Assembly: GCA_027491195.1 (NCBI GenBank)
Contig: JAIXWQ010000009.1
Coordinates: 186,001-250,000 of the forward strand
DNA length: 64,000 nucleotides
Source: Cytophagaceae bacterium
Lineage (GTDB): Bacteria; Bacteroidota; Bacteroidia; Cytophagales; Spirosomataceae
Direction: 5' to 3'
Under the pieces are notes generated by a model. That model saw nothing but the letters and a program-made list of their open reading frames with translations. It was not told the DNA's origin and searched no databases. Of this stretch, positions 15,116 through 30,100 are shown piece after piece. Made by a program: the position numbers and the translations under genes. The first letter of the stretch is position 1, and every line of letters begins with the position of its first letter.

Positions 15116-18100
15116 ATGGCCTTATTTGGTAAGCGTTTATTTAGAGGTTGTGTTTATTTTTTAACCTTCCTGTGTTTTTCATTCATTTCGAATGCGCAGA
15201 TAACGAATCTTAAGTTTTCTGGTTCGCAAACTTCTTACACTGAACTTTCAGGAGGAACTAACTTGATTTCAGGAGGCTCAGTCATAGGAGCGGCATCAGC
15301 CGTTACCCCGATTGGATTTAACTTTGTTTATCAGGGGAATACGTTTTCTAGTTTTTCAGTTAACGCAGCGGGTTTATTGAAATTAGGATCTGTTGTAGTG
15401 ACAACGGAAAGTGTAAACAATGCTAGTTCAACTACTAATACCCCCAAGCTGTACGCGTGGTGGGATGCTACAGCAACAATGGCTGCTGCAAACGGAGGGG
15501 GAGTAACTTTTGCATTAACGGGTTCTGCCCCTAACCGTGTTTTAACAGTTCAATGGAGAGTCGCTTACACAACTTTAGCTACAACAGGATTTAGCTATCA
15601 GGTTAAATTATATGAATCTACGAATGTTATTGAGTATTTATATGGTGCAGTGCCACCTTCGGGTACTTTAAGCGCATCGGTAGGTTTAGGCAATTATGGA
15701 GCGAATGAATACCAGTCTTTTTATACTTTTAATAACATTCCTTCAAGCACTTTAAATTATAATGCCAATACTATTTTTCCAGGTGTTGGTTCTGGATTTA
15801 AATATACTTTCACACCTAGTTTTGCTTCGCTCAGTCCAGCAAACCAAGCAAACAAACCCACTTTTTGGTTAAAAGCAGATGGGGCATTCAATGCTACGCG
15901 TACTCTTTTAAATGTGCCCGCAAGCAATAGAACGGCTTCGAGTGAATTGAGCGCTACCTGGGCAGCAGCAGCTTCTGTGTTGAATGGTGCAAATGCATGG
16001 ATTCCAAGCGCTGCGCAGGGAGCAAGCGCAACGCCTACAGGTAGTAATCAAATAGGTGCATTGACTTTGGATTTAGGTTCTGTACAAACCATACATGGTG
16101 TCGCCACTCTTGGGGCGGGAGCAAGTGCATTTCATACAAGCGATTACGTGGTTCGGGTTTCAAATGACAATGTGACTTACACTGATTTAGGGTTGTTCAG
16201 TGGAAACGAATTGAACACGGCGTTAAAATATGCTGATTTTGATGCTCCTGTAAGTTGCCGCTATGTACGGATTATTCCTTCCGGTTTTGTTACTTACCGA
16301 GCCTTGCGTGTGGACGTGTATACCAAAACACCAGTCACTACACCGACCAATACCAAAGTGGCTAATTGGGAAGATAATTCAGGGAATCAATGGCATGCTT
16401 ATCAAAATACGACCTCGATACAACCCACTTTCAATACGAACCAAATTAACTTTAACCCTGCCGTTAATTTTACCAATAGCCCAGGGACCTCACTAAATAT
16501 TCCAGATCAAACAAATATCCGTCAAAGCTATTGGGTAGCTCAGGATGTTACGAGTACGGCAACAACCGATTATAATCACGTTTTGTATGGTGACGGAGCC
16601 ACACCTAATTTTCACGGAGGAACGACAAGTACAATACAATTAGGAAGTCGAATCTCATCGACCCAAGGAGGTTGGCGTAAAGATGGTACTGCAGGTACTG
16701 CCTCATCTACCTATGATTTTGGTCCTCAGGGAAAACCGAATTTGATCTCATCCTATTCGCTCTTGGATAATTCACCGATTAATGCAACGAATATCTCTTT
16801 TCAAGCAGGAACTAATCGTTCGTGGAATGGTCCGATTGCAGAGATTATCACTTTTCAAAATCCTTTTACTGTTAACCAACAAGAGATCGTAGAAACCTAT
16901 TTGGGAATAAAGTATGGGATTAGTCTAGGCCACGATTATATCATGTCTGATGGCACGACAAAAGTTTGGGATAAAACAGTCAATGCGGCTTACCACAACA
17001 ATGTATTTGGTCTTGGTCGTTCAGACAGCCAAGGCTTGCACCAGCGCCAGGCATTTTCGACAGCATACAATGGTAAATTTATTACGCTTGGAAATAATTC
17101 CGTGATAGGGGCAACTAATTCGACAAGTATAGGAAATGATTTGGCTTCAGATAATTCTTATTTATTACTCGGAGACAATAATGCATTTGTCTTTTATGAT
17201 GATGTTTTAACAGGAGATTATTATCCGTTATTACGCAAATGGAAGGTGAATAATACGGGGGTTACCGCAGCAACAAAGATTAGTGTCCCTGCGTTTGGCA
17301 ATACAGCCAATGTTACGCTGCCTAATTCAGCGATTCAATTATATGATTCCGAAACAGTGTATTTCGTGTTAGACACAGACGGCGATGGCAACTTTTCTAA
17401 TGCCACTTTTACCGCTATGACTAAGGTCGGAACAGGAATTACGGCTACTTGGCAAATTAACCAAGCATTACCAAACAATGCAGTGATTGGTTTTGCAGTT
17501 AAGAGAAACTTAAATGATTCTGATTCGGATGGTGTATTAGATGTTTCCGATATTGATGATGACAACGATGGTATTTTAGATAGTCAAGAGCAGGTTTCGT
17601 GTTACAGTTTTGGAAAAAATATTGCAACTGTTAATTTTTCAGGTAGTTCAGTCGTTAACTCAACGATTAATTCCATTACTACAAATACGCCAGCTTGGTC
17701 TACTTCCTATTCTACAGAAAACTTTTCGCTGCCTTTATCACTAAAATTTAATCGTTTATCAAAGGCAGGTGTTGCCATGTTCGGTCTAATTCCGGCTGGA
17801 TCAAGTACCCAAACTCCAACCAATTACAATGATAATGGCTACAAGTTTTATATAGCAGCCACACAATCTTATGGCTATTTTGGACTAACTTATAATTTTC
17901 AGGAACCCGTAACAGGTAACGAAGAATATAGCATCGATATTTCAGCTACAGGCTATGTGACAGTGAAAATGAATGGGGTACAAAAACATGCCTTTCAAGG
18001 GGTGAATTCAGCCTATAAATTAGCGGTTTCTGCAGGTTCTTCTTCCCAATTATTATCCAATATCCGATTAACTAATGCGACCTATCCTGAGAGGACCATC

Positions 18101-21100
18101 TGCTTAGATCAAGACACGGATAATGATGGAATTCCTAATCGATTAGATTTAGATTCTGATGCCGATGGATGTAGTGATGCCTATGAAGCAGGAACAACAA
18201 TAAGTACATCGGCTAATTATGCACATCCAACTGCTGGAGTGGGCACAAACGGGTTTGCCAATAGCTTAGAATCAACAACAGATAATGGCATTTATAATGG
18301 CACATATACATTTATCTATACCATTGATAGAAACACAAAAGCGTGTTTGGATTCTGATGGTGATAGCATTGCGGATTTATCTGACTTAGACGACGATAAT
18401 GATGGGGTGCTTGATGCAGAAGAATGTGAAGCACCTGTTTTTGATAGTTGGATAGATTTAGCTAGTTACAAATCTAGAATGTTAAGTTCTGCTTTTCATG
18501 GTACATTATTGCGTAGTAAGAGCGGTAAGTATTATGTAGCAGGACAATATGCCTCTCCCACAGGAACAGATGTTACCATTCCAACTTTAGTTAGTCCGGC
18601 TAATGGGTATAATTACACGGGCGATATCATTGATATTGCTGCGGTAGGAGCTAATAGTTCGTATGCGATTGCTACAACAGATGGTATTTGGGTTTGGGGG
18701 TATTTAAGTACTAATTTTTTATTACCCGGTGTTCCCAATAGTACACCTACAATTTTTAGAAAAGTAGCCTTACCATCCGATGTTGACCCGAAAAATATTA
18801 AATCGATTAGTGCATCGACGAATAATTTCATGATATTATTACGCGATGGAACAGTGTATACGTATAGTAAAGATATAGCAGCCTTAAACGGTGCTGGATT
18901 AACGACTGGCACAGATGCTTTTACCAAAGTGCTTGTAGCACCCAACATTCCTCTAACTAATATTGCTCATATTGAAGCCACTACGAATGGTTCTTTTGCT
19001 GCTGACGTAACAAACAACAAATTATATACTTGGGGAACGAATGTGTACCTAGGAAATGGTTCGGCCATTTCTACTAGAAATTACGCTACCGAAATGACCA
19101 ACCCACTACCTAATGGTGTTGGCATTGCGATGATTGACGCGACCTATAATACAAGCATGACCTATTTGCTTTTGGGAACCGATAAAAAAGTATATTCATT
19201 GGGTTCTGGTTCTGCGGGTATCTTAGGACAAGGCAGTGAAACTGCCTCAACAACTTGGTTGAATGTTAAAGGAAAAGATGGCGTTGGTGTTTTACAAAAT
19301 GTAGAATATCTAAGTGCTCAAAATTCAACAGATAATTATACCTCGGCTTCTGTGATATTAAATACAGGACAGCCCTTATCTTGGGGGGATGCAGGTGGAA
19401 GTACTATGATAGGTTTAGGTAATTCTAGTACATTAGTTCCCAAAACACCCAATGGAATTTTACCTACAGAAATCATTTATGTAATAGAAAATGGGGGTCA
19501 CATAACTCCGATGTTGAATGATAAAGGGGAGATTGGAAACGTAGGACACAACGTATCGGGTTCTTTTGCCGATGGATCCACTTCTAATAGATCAGTCTAT
19601 GTATTTAATGCTTTTGAGCGAGGAACTGATTTTTCGGATAACATTGCTGCTACTTGTAATCCAGACATTGATGGGGATGGAATCCCGAACCGATTGGATT
19701 TAGATTCGGACGGGGACGGCTGTAGCGATGCAAGAGAAGCAGGCGTTTCTGGGACATTAGTGTCGGGAAATTTAGTAAATAAGGTGAATGGAGTTATTAC
19801 TAATACCACTGTAAATAATGCCATTGCGCAAGGAATTTATGGTATTAATGGCTTAGCAGATGGTGTTGAATCCTCTAGCAATACGAGCACGGTTAATTAT
19901 GGCTCATCTTATTCTAATTTCGCCCTAGTATCAACTGTAAATTTATGTGCAGATTTTGATGGTGATAGTGTTCCAGACATCATGGACATTGATGACGATA
20001 ATGATGGTGTATTGGATGCGATTGAATCACCAGATTGTTATCTTCTTTCTTCTTTCTTTACTAGCGGTAATCGAATAACAAGCTTCTCTGTTACATCTGA
20101 AGTTGCTCGCGTCAGTCCTACTAATCAAACAAAAAATTTAATTGATGGAGATGAGGCGACTGGCGCTGTCATATTTGTAAATAATGCCTCCATTGTTAAT
20201 AAAGAGTTGTATAAAATTACTTTTAATTATCCCGTTCCTTTGTCACAATTGGTCTTGCGTTTTGTTGACGGAAACAGTCATTTTAACTCAGGGGCAATAG
20301 TAAAAGTGCAGGGAAGTAATGATAATACCACTTGGTCAGATCTAAATACAGGAACCACGTATAATTCGACAACGGATAATAACATAGTTGCTCCTTATTG
20401 GACTGCTAATACACCGAATGAAGTATTTACCATTACTCAAAATCAAGGACGATATAAATTTTATCGTTTGTTCGGTACGGCAGGTACAGTTAGAAATTTA
20501 GGTAATGCTACGGAATTTTATTTCACAACTGCTACTACATTTGAACCTAGTTTTTACCCAAAAACTTCCTGTTCTCCAACCGATACGGATGGCGATGGGC
20601 TTGCCAATAATCTCGATTTAGATTCCGACGGTGATGGTTGTCCAGATGCGAGGGAGGCCGGTGTAAGAGGTACTTTAACTACAAGTAATGTGGTGAATTT
20701 AGTGAACTTCAATGCAGGAGCAGGAACAGCAACATCCACCACAAGTAATGTAGCGAATGCAATTGCCGCAGGAGCTTATGGATTAAATGGATTTGCAGAT
20801 GCACTTGAAACAGCATCGGAGTCTGGCATATATTCATTTACTTATGCCTATCGAATTGCCACTAATAGAACACTGAATGGTTGTATAGATTCAGATGGGG
20901 ATTCCGTGTCAGATGTATTAGATTTAGATGATGACAATGATGGTATTTTAGACTTTAATGAATCAATTAATTGTATTGCTAGTGGGATTGATATAAATGC
21001 GCTAGTGATGAGTGGTTCTTCGATTACTTCTAAATCCGCTAATTCCTATACTACTGCTGGAGGGGATGTATGGAAATCATCCTATTCTGATGAGAATTTA

Positions 21101-24100
21101 AAACTACCGATTTCTTTAAAGTTTAAACATAATTCCACAACGGGTTATCAGATGTTTGGGTTAATTCCAGCGGCATCAGCCCAAACACCAACTGGCTGGG
21201 CTGATGGGTCTTACAAGTTTTACCCTCAAGTCACAAATACCTATGGATATTTTACAACTGCTTGGGATTTTGGACCAGTGGCAATTACTTCGAATGATGT
21301 TTTAAGTATTGATATTTCTAGCACAGGTTATGTAACGGCAGCCATTAATGGAGTTACTCAAAGAGCATTTCAAGGAACCGTATCTGATTATAAACTAGTA
21401 TTAAGTTCATATAGAGCTAGTGCCATATCAGACATCATTTTAACGGATTTAACAAGGCCTGCTAATTTTACTTGTACAGATTTAGATACAGATGGAGACG
21501 GTATTCCTAACAGATTAGATTTAGATTCTGATGGCGATAATTGTCCTGATGCAAAAGAAGCGGGTGTAACTGGAACATTAACCAGCGGATCCGTTATCAA
21601 TAGAGTGAATGGAAATAATATTACTTCAACTGTTGCTAGTTCAATTGTGTCAGCTACTTATGGGGATAATGGTTTTGCGAACTCGATAGAGACGACCACT
21701 GAAAGTGGTTTGTATTCTGGCACTTACAATTATGATTTTGCAACAGATGCATTAATTAGTATATGTAAGGATACAGATAATGACGGTGTATCAGACATGG
21801 TTGATATCGATGACGATAATGATGGCGTTTTAGACGTTACGGAATATAATTGCGAGGTTTCCACCATGTCTAAAACAGGCATTACCGTTTCTTCTACTGT
21901 GTCTTGGGGTTATAATGGCACTACCCTTGCAAATATGGTGGACGGGGCAGAAAGTTTGGTGGCGTATTCTAGTGGGGAATTCTTGAATCAGACAATTTTG
22001 CAATTCAACTTACCGGCTGCTAAAGTATTAGAGCAAATAGAGGTAAGTACTCAATCTGGCCAGGCAACTTTAGGAACTACGGGTACCTATAATTTGGAAG
22101 GCTGGAATGGGACAGCTTGGGTAGTCATTGAGAAAAACAAGACTTTTGGTGGAACCTCTACACCGATTAGGGCGCCAGGAAATACCTATAAATTCTATAT
22201 GCCAAATAACCTGACAGCATATACCAAGTACCGAATTTTTGGAACGTCCAATAAAGGAACAGTAGCTGGTTGGATTCAAGAAGCCTATTTCTTTGAACGT
22301 TCGTGTAATATAGACGTAGATAATGATGGTATAAATAACTGGTTAGATTTAGATAGTGATGGTGATGGATGTCCAGATGCAAAAGAGGCGAGTGTAACCG
22401 GAACACTTAGTGCGGGTGCTATTCAAAATTTAACGGGAAACACATTAACAACCACATCGAATGTAGCCAGCGCTATCGCATCTGGAACCTATGGTGCAAA
22501 TGGTTTTGCGAACGGTTTAGAGACCGCTTCTGAAAGTGGAATTTATTCCGGAACCTATACCTATAATTTGGCAGTGGATGCTTCTATAAATGCGTGTACC
22601 GATTCGGATAATGACGGAATTGCCAATGCCTTTGACCTAGATGATGATAATGATGGCGTACTTGATGTTACCGAATTAAATTGTGCAACCTCCATTGTTT
22701 CAAAAACCGGAATCACTGTTTCATCAACCGTGACGTGGGGATATAATAGTACCACATTAGCGAACTTAGTAAATGGTTTAGAAGACCTTACGGCTTATTC
22801 TATTTCAGATTTTATTGATCGTACGGTTTTACAATTTGATCTTCCAAGTGCGAAAGCCTTAAGCTTAATTGAAATAAGTACACAAAATAGTGGCGCCACT
22901 TTAGGGACATCTGGTAAATATAATTTACAAGGTTGGAATGGTATAAAATGGGTTACTATTTTAAGCAACCAAACGTTTGCAATGAATGCCCCCGTGCTTG
23001 CACAAGCAAATTCATATACCTTTAAAATGCCTTCTAATACTACCGCCTATACCAAGTATCGGATTTTCGGATTGTCTAGTAAAGGGCCAGATAATTCGCT
23101 TGGAGGATGGTTACAAGAAGCCTATTTTACCGAACAATCGTGTAATCTAGACTCAGATGGGGACGGCATCCCTAATACGCAAGATATTGACTCTGATGGG
23201 GATGGCTGTTCTGATGCCGTGGAGGCAGGAACAGTTTCAGGTACCTCTGCAACAACCGTTACCGGGACTTATGGAGCAAATGGTTTTGTTAATAGCTTAG
23301 AAACAGCTACGGAGTCTGGCATTTATTCTGGTACGTATTCTTATCAATTTGCGACAGACGCTACATTTAGTTCGTGTCGAGATTCAGATTCGGATGGTAT
23401 TACGGATGTTTTTGATTTAGATGATGACAATGATGGTATTTTAGATTCGGTAGAATGCCCATCCACTCAAATGATCACGAATGGTGATTTTTCTAATGGT
23501 ACCACAGGCTGGACTGTGGGATCAGGCTGGACGTTATCTAATGGAACAATGGCTAATTACTTAGACGGGGTAACGAATTCAATGTTGTCTCAAACGATAG
23601 CTAGACCTTATCCAACTACTCGTCCTGGTTATGTAGATTTCAAAGTGGATGTAAGGGCTTCTGGATATAATAACGTCCAAGCTAATTCTTACACGGCATC
23701 TTTAATCATGCAAGTGAACGGCGTTAAGTATGCTGTTTTAACCAACCCAAGTAGTGGGACCACCGCAACAATTCAAACATTTAATGGAGCCCTTTCTTCT
23801 ATCAGTACATTCCCCGTTCAATTGATTTCTGGGCCTCTTACGTCTGTAACGATATCTATTCCTAGTTCTGTATTCTTTGCTAGTAACCAAGTAGCGATTG
23901 GGTTTACAGCGGGTAATGATGACTTTGTCATTGACAACGTGTCATTAACCACTTCACCATCACTTGCTGCTTGCGATTTTGATGGAGATGGAATCCCTAA
24001 CTCTCGAGATTTAGACTCAGACGGCGATGGTTGTTCGGATGCTTCAGAAGCTAAAACGGTTAGTACGTTAACTGCTTCCACGGTCAGTGGAGCAGTGGGA

Positions 24101-27100
24101 GATAATGGGTTCGCAAACTCGATTGAAACGGCCACTGAAAGTGGATTATACTCAGGGACATATTTATACTCAAGAGCTTTAGATCCTACAATCAAAGGAT
24201 GTTTAGATTCTGATTTTGATGGAGTTGCGGATTTAGATGATTTGGATGATGATAATGATGGGATATTGGATAGGGCAGAATGTGACATGAGACCCGGTAG
24301 AATATTATTTGCTGGATCTAATGAAGATTTCTCTACCATGCGATCAAGCTTATATGCGGAGTTCAATAATAACAAAGCTCCGGGTGCTACAATCGTCCAA
24401 TCTAATATTATCGAATCTGCCACAGTGCCTGCTGGATTTTATGATGGATATGATATGGTTGTTTTTGGAGGTGCAGCATTTAATACGATTCATGCAAATC
24501 ATTGGGCAGCATTAAGAACAGCCATTCAGAATAAAACAAGTAAGTCTTTCATCATACAGGCAGACAACTGCTGTGTTGTATCGAATCAAAACGGGTTAAT
24601 GAACCTATTAAATGGCGTTTTTGGTACTAACTACGCCCTATCAGCTAGCCATCCAACAGCTACGGAATCGTATACGTTGAATACTTTGAGCAGCTATTCA
24701 TCTGACTTTACAACCAATACACTTTCTGGGGGGAATTATTACCCTATTACAAATGTAGCAGCTAGTGATGTTTTATTTTATTCAGCATCTTATCCTAGTT
24801 TGGCACTCGCTGGAATGAAGCAAATTCCAGGCAACACGACGAAGAATCAATTTGTCGCCTGGTTTGTAGATGGAACCATAACACAAGGGTCACCCTGGTA
24901 TACAACCAATCAAAATAAAATAGCTAGCGCATTTTATAATGCCTACAATTCAACAGCTCCATTAACTTGTGATCAAGATGGAGATGGCATTCCTAATCAT
25001 TTAGACCTCGATACCGACGGCGATGGTTGTTCCGATGCGAACGAAGCGTATGAATTGACGACGGCGCAGGGGACAGATGGCAACCAGTATTTTGGCAATA
25101 GTCCACTAACAGTAGACGCGACAGGTAAAGTTTCTGGAGCGACTTATACGGCTACAAGTGTGAACGTCTTAACAGCAGGTTCTGCGAGTACGATAACCGT
25201 TCAGCCGACAGATCAATCGATTAATGTGGGAGGAACGGCAGTGTTCAGCACGGCATTAACAGCTGGATCCGGAACGACATCCTACCAGTGGCAAGTAAGT
25301 TCAAATGGGGGAACGACTTGGTCGAATGTGACGAATTCATCTACGTATGCAGGTGCTGGAACTACGACGCTTACAGTTTCGAATGTTCCTTTATCCATGA
25401 AAGGTTTCCGTTACAGATTGAACATAGCGCAGTCGAATTATGTCTGCGGAAATATAACTTCTTCTGTAGCCAGATTAACGATGGACAATACGCCTATCGT
25501 GGTGGATGATAACGCGACGGGAACGGAGGATACACCGATTTCGGGCAATGTTTTAACGAACGATCGCGGATCAGGAATTCCAGCGGCGGGCATTACGGTG
25601 ACGAACTTTATCATCAATAATACTACGTATACAGTAGGCCAAACAGCGTCCATTTCTGGAGTCGGTTCGATCACTATCAATACAGATGGATCTTATACTT
25701 TCACGCCTACGGCGAATTACAATGGCACGCTTCCACTGATTGAATATACCGCAACAGACGCAAACGGTGGAACGGATGTAGGCGCATTAAACATCACCGT
25801 AACCCCAGTAAATGACGCGCCAATTGCTGTGGATGACATTAAGACTACGAACGAAAATACAGCTGCTTCTGGCAATGTAATAACGGACGTAACGGCTGAT
25901 TCTGATGTGGATGGAAATAGCTTAACGATCACCGAATTTAAAATAGGGGCGGTAAGTTATAACCCAGGAAGTCCTGTGTCTATTCCGGGAGTGGGAACTA
26001 TTTTATTAACGTCTAGTGGAAGCTATACGTTTACTCCTACGGCCGGTTATACGGGATCTGTTCCAGGTATTGATTATAAAATTAGTGATGGAAATGGGGG
26101 ATCAGATACGGGCACTTTAAGTATCACGGTGAATAACGTGAACGACGCACCTTTAGCGACGGATGATATTGTGACGATGTTACAAGGAGGCGTTGCGACG
26201 GGATCTGTTTTAACGAATGATACCGATGTGGATCCGGGAACTACTTTGACCGTAACGCAATTTAGTTACACGATTAATGGAACTATATATACCCATACAG
26301 CGAGAGTAGATGCAGTCACATTGGTAGGCATAGGTACACTTGTAATAAATACAAATGGTGCCTACACGTTTACTCCTTCAGGAACATTTACAGGAACTGT
26401 TCCTCACATTACTTACACGATCAGCGACGGAACTTCGACAGACACAGCGATACTAGATATTTTCGTAGCTCCGGTGAATGCTGCGCCAGTTGCGGTGGAT
26501 GATGCGAAATCGACACCTGAAGATACCCCAGTTTCTGACAATGTCTTAACAAATGACACGGATGGAAATGGGGATGCCAAAACGGTAGTAGGATTTACTG
26601 TAGGTGGCCAAACATACCCAGCCGGATCAACGGCTATTATCGCTGGAGTAGGTACCATCGTAATAAACACCAACGGGTCTTATACCTTTACTCCATTTAC
26701 GAATTACAATGGAACTGTACCTACGGTTTCTTATACCGTTAGCGATGGTAATGGAGGCACGGATAGTGGAGACTTAGTGATTTCTGTTTCTGCGATGAAC
26801 GATAATCCAATCGCAGTTAACGATGATAATAAAACCACGCCAGAGGACACGCCGGTCACCGTCAATGTCTTGACAAATGACTCCGATCCGGATGGTAGCA
26901 CCACCTTAACAGTAACGCAATTTAGTATTGCGGGGACAACATATCCTGTCGGACAAAATATACTAATCGCCGGCAAAGGTACCATTACGGCGATGTCAAA
27001 TGGTGATTTTACGTTCACTCCTTTGGCGAATTTTAATGGTCCTGTACCTACGATTGTATATACCGTTTCGGACGGAACGGCGACTAACACGGCGAACTTT

Positions 27101-30100
27101 AATTTAACGGTTACCCCGGTAAACGATACGCCAGTAGTGGTGAATGAAACTCCGACTACACTTGAAAATACGCCTCTTTCAGGCAACTTATTATCAAATG
27201 ATACGGACGTAGAATCTAATACCTTATCGATCACGCAATTTACTATTTCAGGGGTAGGCACAGCAACCGCTGCCACGTATCCTGCTGGTAGTATTGTGGA
27301 TATCCCGAATGTAGGAACAGTGATTGTGAATGAAGATGGAACGTTTACGTTTACACCGGTGCGCGGATATTTTGGCACACCACCAGTCATTACCTATACA
27401 GTTTCTGATGGAAACGGGGGAGTGACTAACGGGACTTTGGCCATCACCGTCACTCCTGTAAACGACCCTCCTGTGGTTGCGCCAGAATCCGTGCAAATAC
27501 AAGAAGACGCTGTCGCAACGGGCAACTTATTATCAAACGATACAGATCCTGAAAATAATCCCTTATCGATTACGCAATTTACGATTGCCGGAATTTCAGG
27601 AACGTTCACTTCGACAGCATCGATTCCGGGTGTGGGAACGATTACGATTAACGCGGACGGAACCTATACGTTCACGCCTACCGCAAACTACAACGGTATT
27701 GTTCCTGCTATCGAATACACGGTTAGCGATGGTTTAGGTGGTACAGCAAATGGTAATTTAACCATTGTGGTGGCATCTGTAAATGACGCACCTATCGTAG
27801 CGAATGAAACGAAATCTGCACCGGTTAATACTGCGATTTCAGATAACGTATTAACGAATGACCGAGATGTAGAAGCGAGCGCATTGAGTCTGACGAAATT
27901 TACAATCGCAGGAGTAGATTATCCTGCCGGAACTACGGCTACCATTACGGGCGTGGGAACCATTTTGATGAATGCGGATGGAACGTTCACGTTCACTCCA
28001 GCGACGAATTATGTAGGCTCAGCACCAGCGATTACTTATACCGTTTCGGATGGAACAGCTACGAGTACCGGTACGTTGAGTTTAACGATAACCCCAATCG
28101 ACGCGGACGGCGACGGTATTCCGGATGAGATCGAAAAAGGGCCAGGATCTACTCCACGTGATACGGATAATGACGGCACGCCTGATTATTTAGATACAGA
28201 CAGTGATGGCGACGGGATTTTAGACAGTGCGGAAGATGCTACTTGTACTGGATTTATGCCTTGTACGCCTACAGATACGGATGCTGACGGCACACCAGAT
28301 TACCGAGATTTAGATTCAGATGGCGATGGAATACCAGATGCTACAGAAGGTTCTGCGGATACGGATGGTGATGGAGTACCTAATTACCGTGATACAGATT
28401 CTGATGGGGATGGTATTTTAGATTCAGTAGAAGGAACAACGGATTCAGATGGAGACGGTATTCCAAACTACAAAGATCTGGATTCAGACGGCGATGGCAT
28501 TCCAGATGCAACAGAGGGCACGACGGACGCAGACGGCGATGGCACCCCTAATTACAAAGACACAGATAGCGATGGTGATGGCATAAGCGATGCGATTGAA
28601 GGAACGACAGATACGGATGGAGATGGCACGCCTAATTACCTCGATACGGATTCTGATGGTGATGGCATTTCAGATGCAATAGAAAAAGGACCTAATGCCA
28701 CACCTGTCGATACAGATGGTGACGGGACGCCAGATTACAAAGACTTAGATTCTGACAATGATGGCATCTTAGATAGTGCGGAGACCGCAACCGATACAGA
28801 TGGCGATGGTATTCCTAACTTCCGTGATTTAGACAGTGATGGAGACGGCATTTTAGATGCAGTCGAAGGGACTGTGGACACAGATGGCGACGGCATTCCA
28901 AACTACAAAGACGTAGATTCAGATGGTGATGGCATTCCTGATAGCATCGAAAAAGGACCTAATTCAGCTCCAGTAGACACAGATGGGGATGGAACACCAG
29001 ATTACAAAGACCTAGATGCGGACGGTGATGGCATTCCTGATTCGGTAGAAGATGCGGGTTGCACGGGCACGGCTCCTTGTACTCCTACGGACACAGATGG
29101 TGATGGTACGCCTAACTTTAGAGACCTAGATTCCGATGGCGACGGAATTACAGATGCGATCGAAAAAGGAGCTAATGGTTCATTGCCTTCAGATACAGAC
29201 AGCGATGGCTCACCTGATTACTTAGATCTAGATTCAGACGGAGACGGCATTTCAGATGCGATAGAGAAAGGACCTAACGCGACGCCAATAGATACGGATG
29301 GCGACGGTATTCCAGATTACCGTGATACTGATTCGGACAATGACGGAATAAGTGACGCCATTGAAAAAGGACCGACTGCCACACCTGTTGATACGGATGG
29401 AGATGGTACGCCAGATTACCGTGATTTAGATAGCGATGGCGATGGTAAAACAGATCAATCGGAAGGTTCAATCGATACAGATAATGATGGCACTCCTAAC
29501 TTTAGAGACCTAGATTCAGATGGTGACGGCGTGTTAGACGCCGTGGACATTTGTCCATTAGTGGATGGTTTAGGAAGTGCAAATGGTTGTCCTCCGGATG
29601 CGGATGGTGACGGATTAATCGATGCGGTCGACTTGGATGATGATAACGACGGAATCCTAGATACGGTGGAGGCAGCAGCCTGCTCACCTTCCGCAGTAGA
29701 TTGTGATACGGATGGAGACGGTATTCCAAATCGCCTCGATGCAGATAGCGATGGCGACGGTATTTCTGATGTCGTAGAAGCGGGCGGGACGGATGTTGAT
29801 AATAACGGAATTGCTGACGGAAATGTGGATAGCAATGGTGTGCCTTCTTCTGCAAATGGTGGTGTAACTCCTCCTAATACAGACGGAACAGGAAACGCAA
29901 ATCCATATGATACAGATAGTGATGGAGACGGCATCAGCGATGCGATCGAGAAGGGAACTGGAGCGACTTTGGCAGATACCGATAACGACAATATCCCAGA
30001 TTATTTAGATACAGATTCGGATGGCGACGGTATTAGCGATGCGATTGAAAAAGGAACAGGATCAGCGATTGCGGATACGGATAATGACGGTATACCAGAC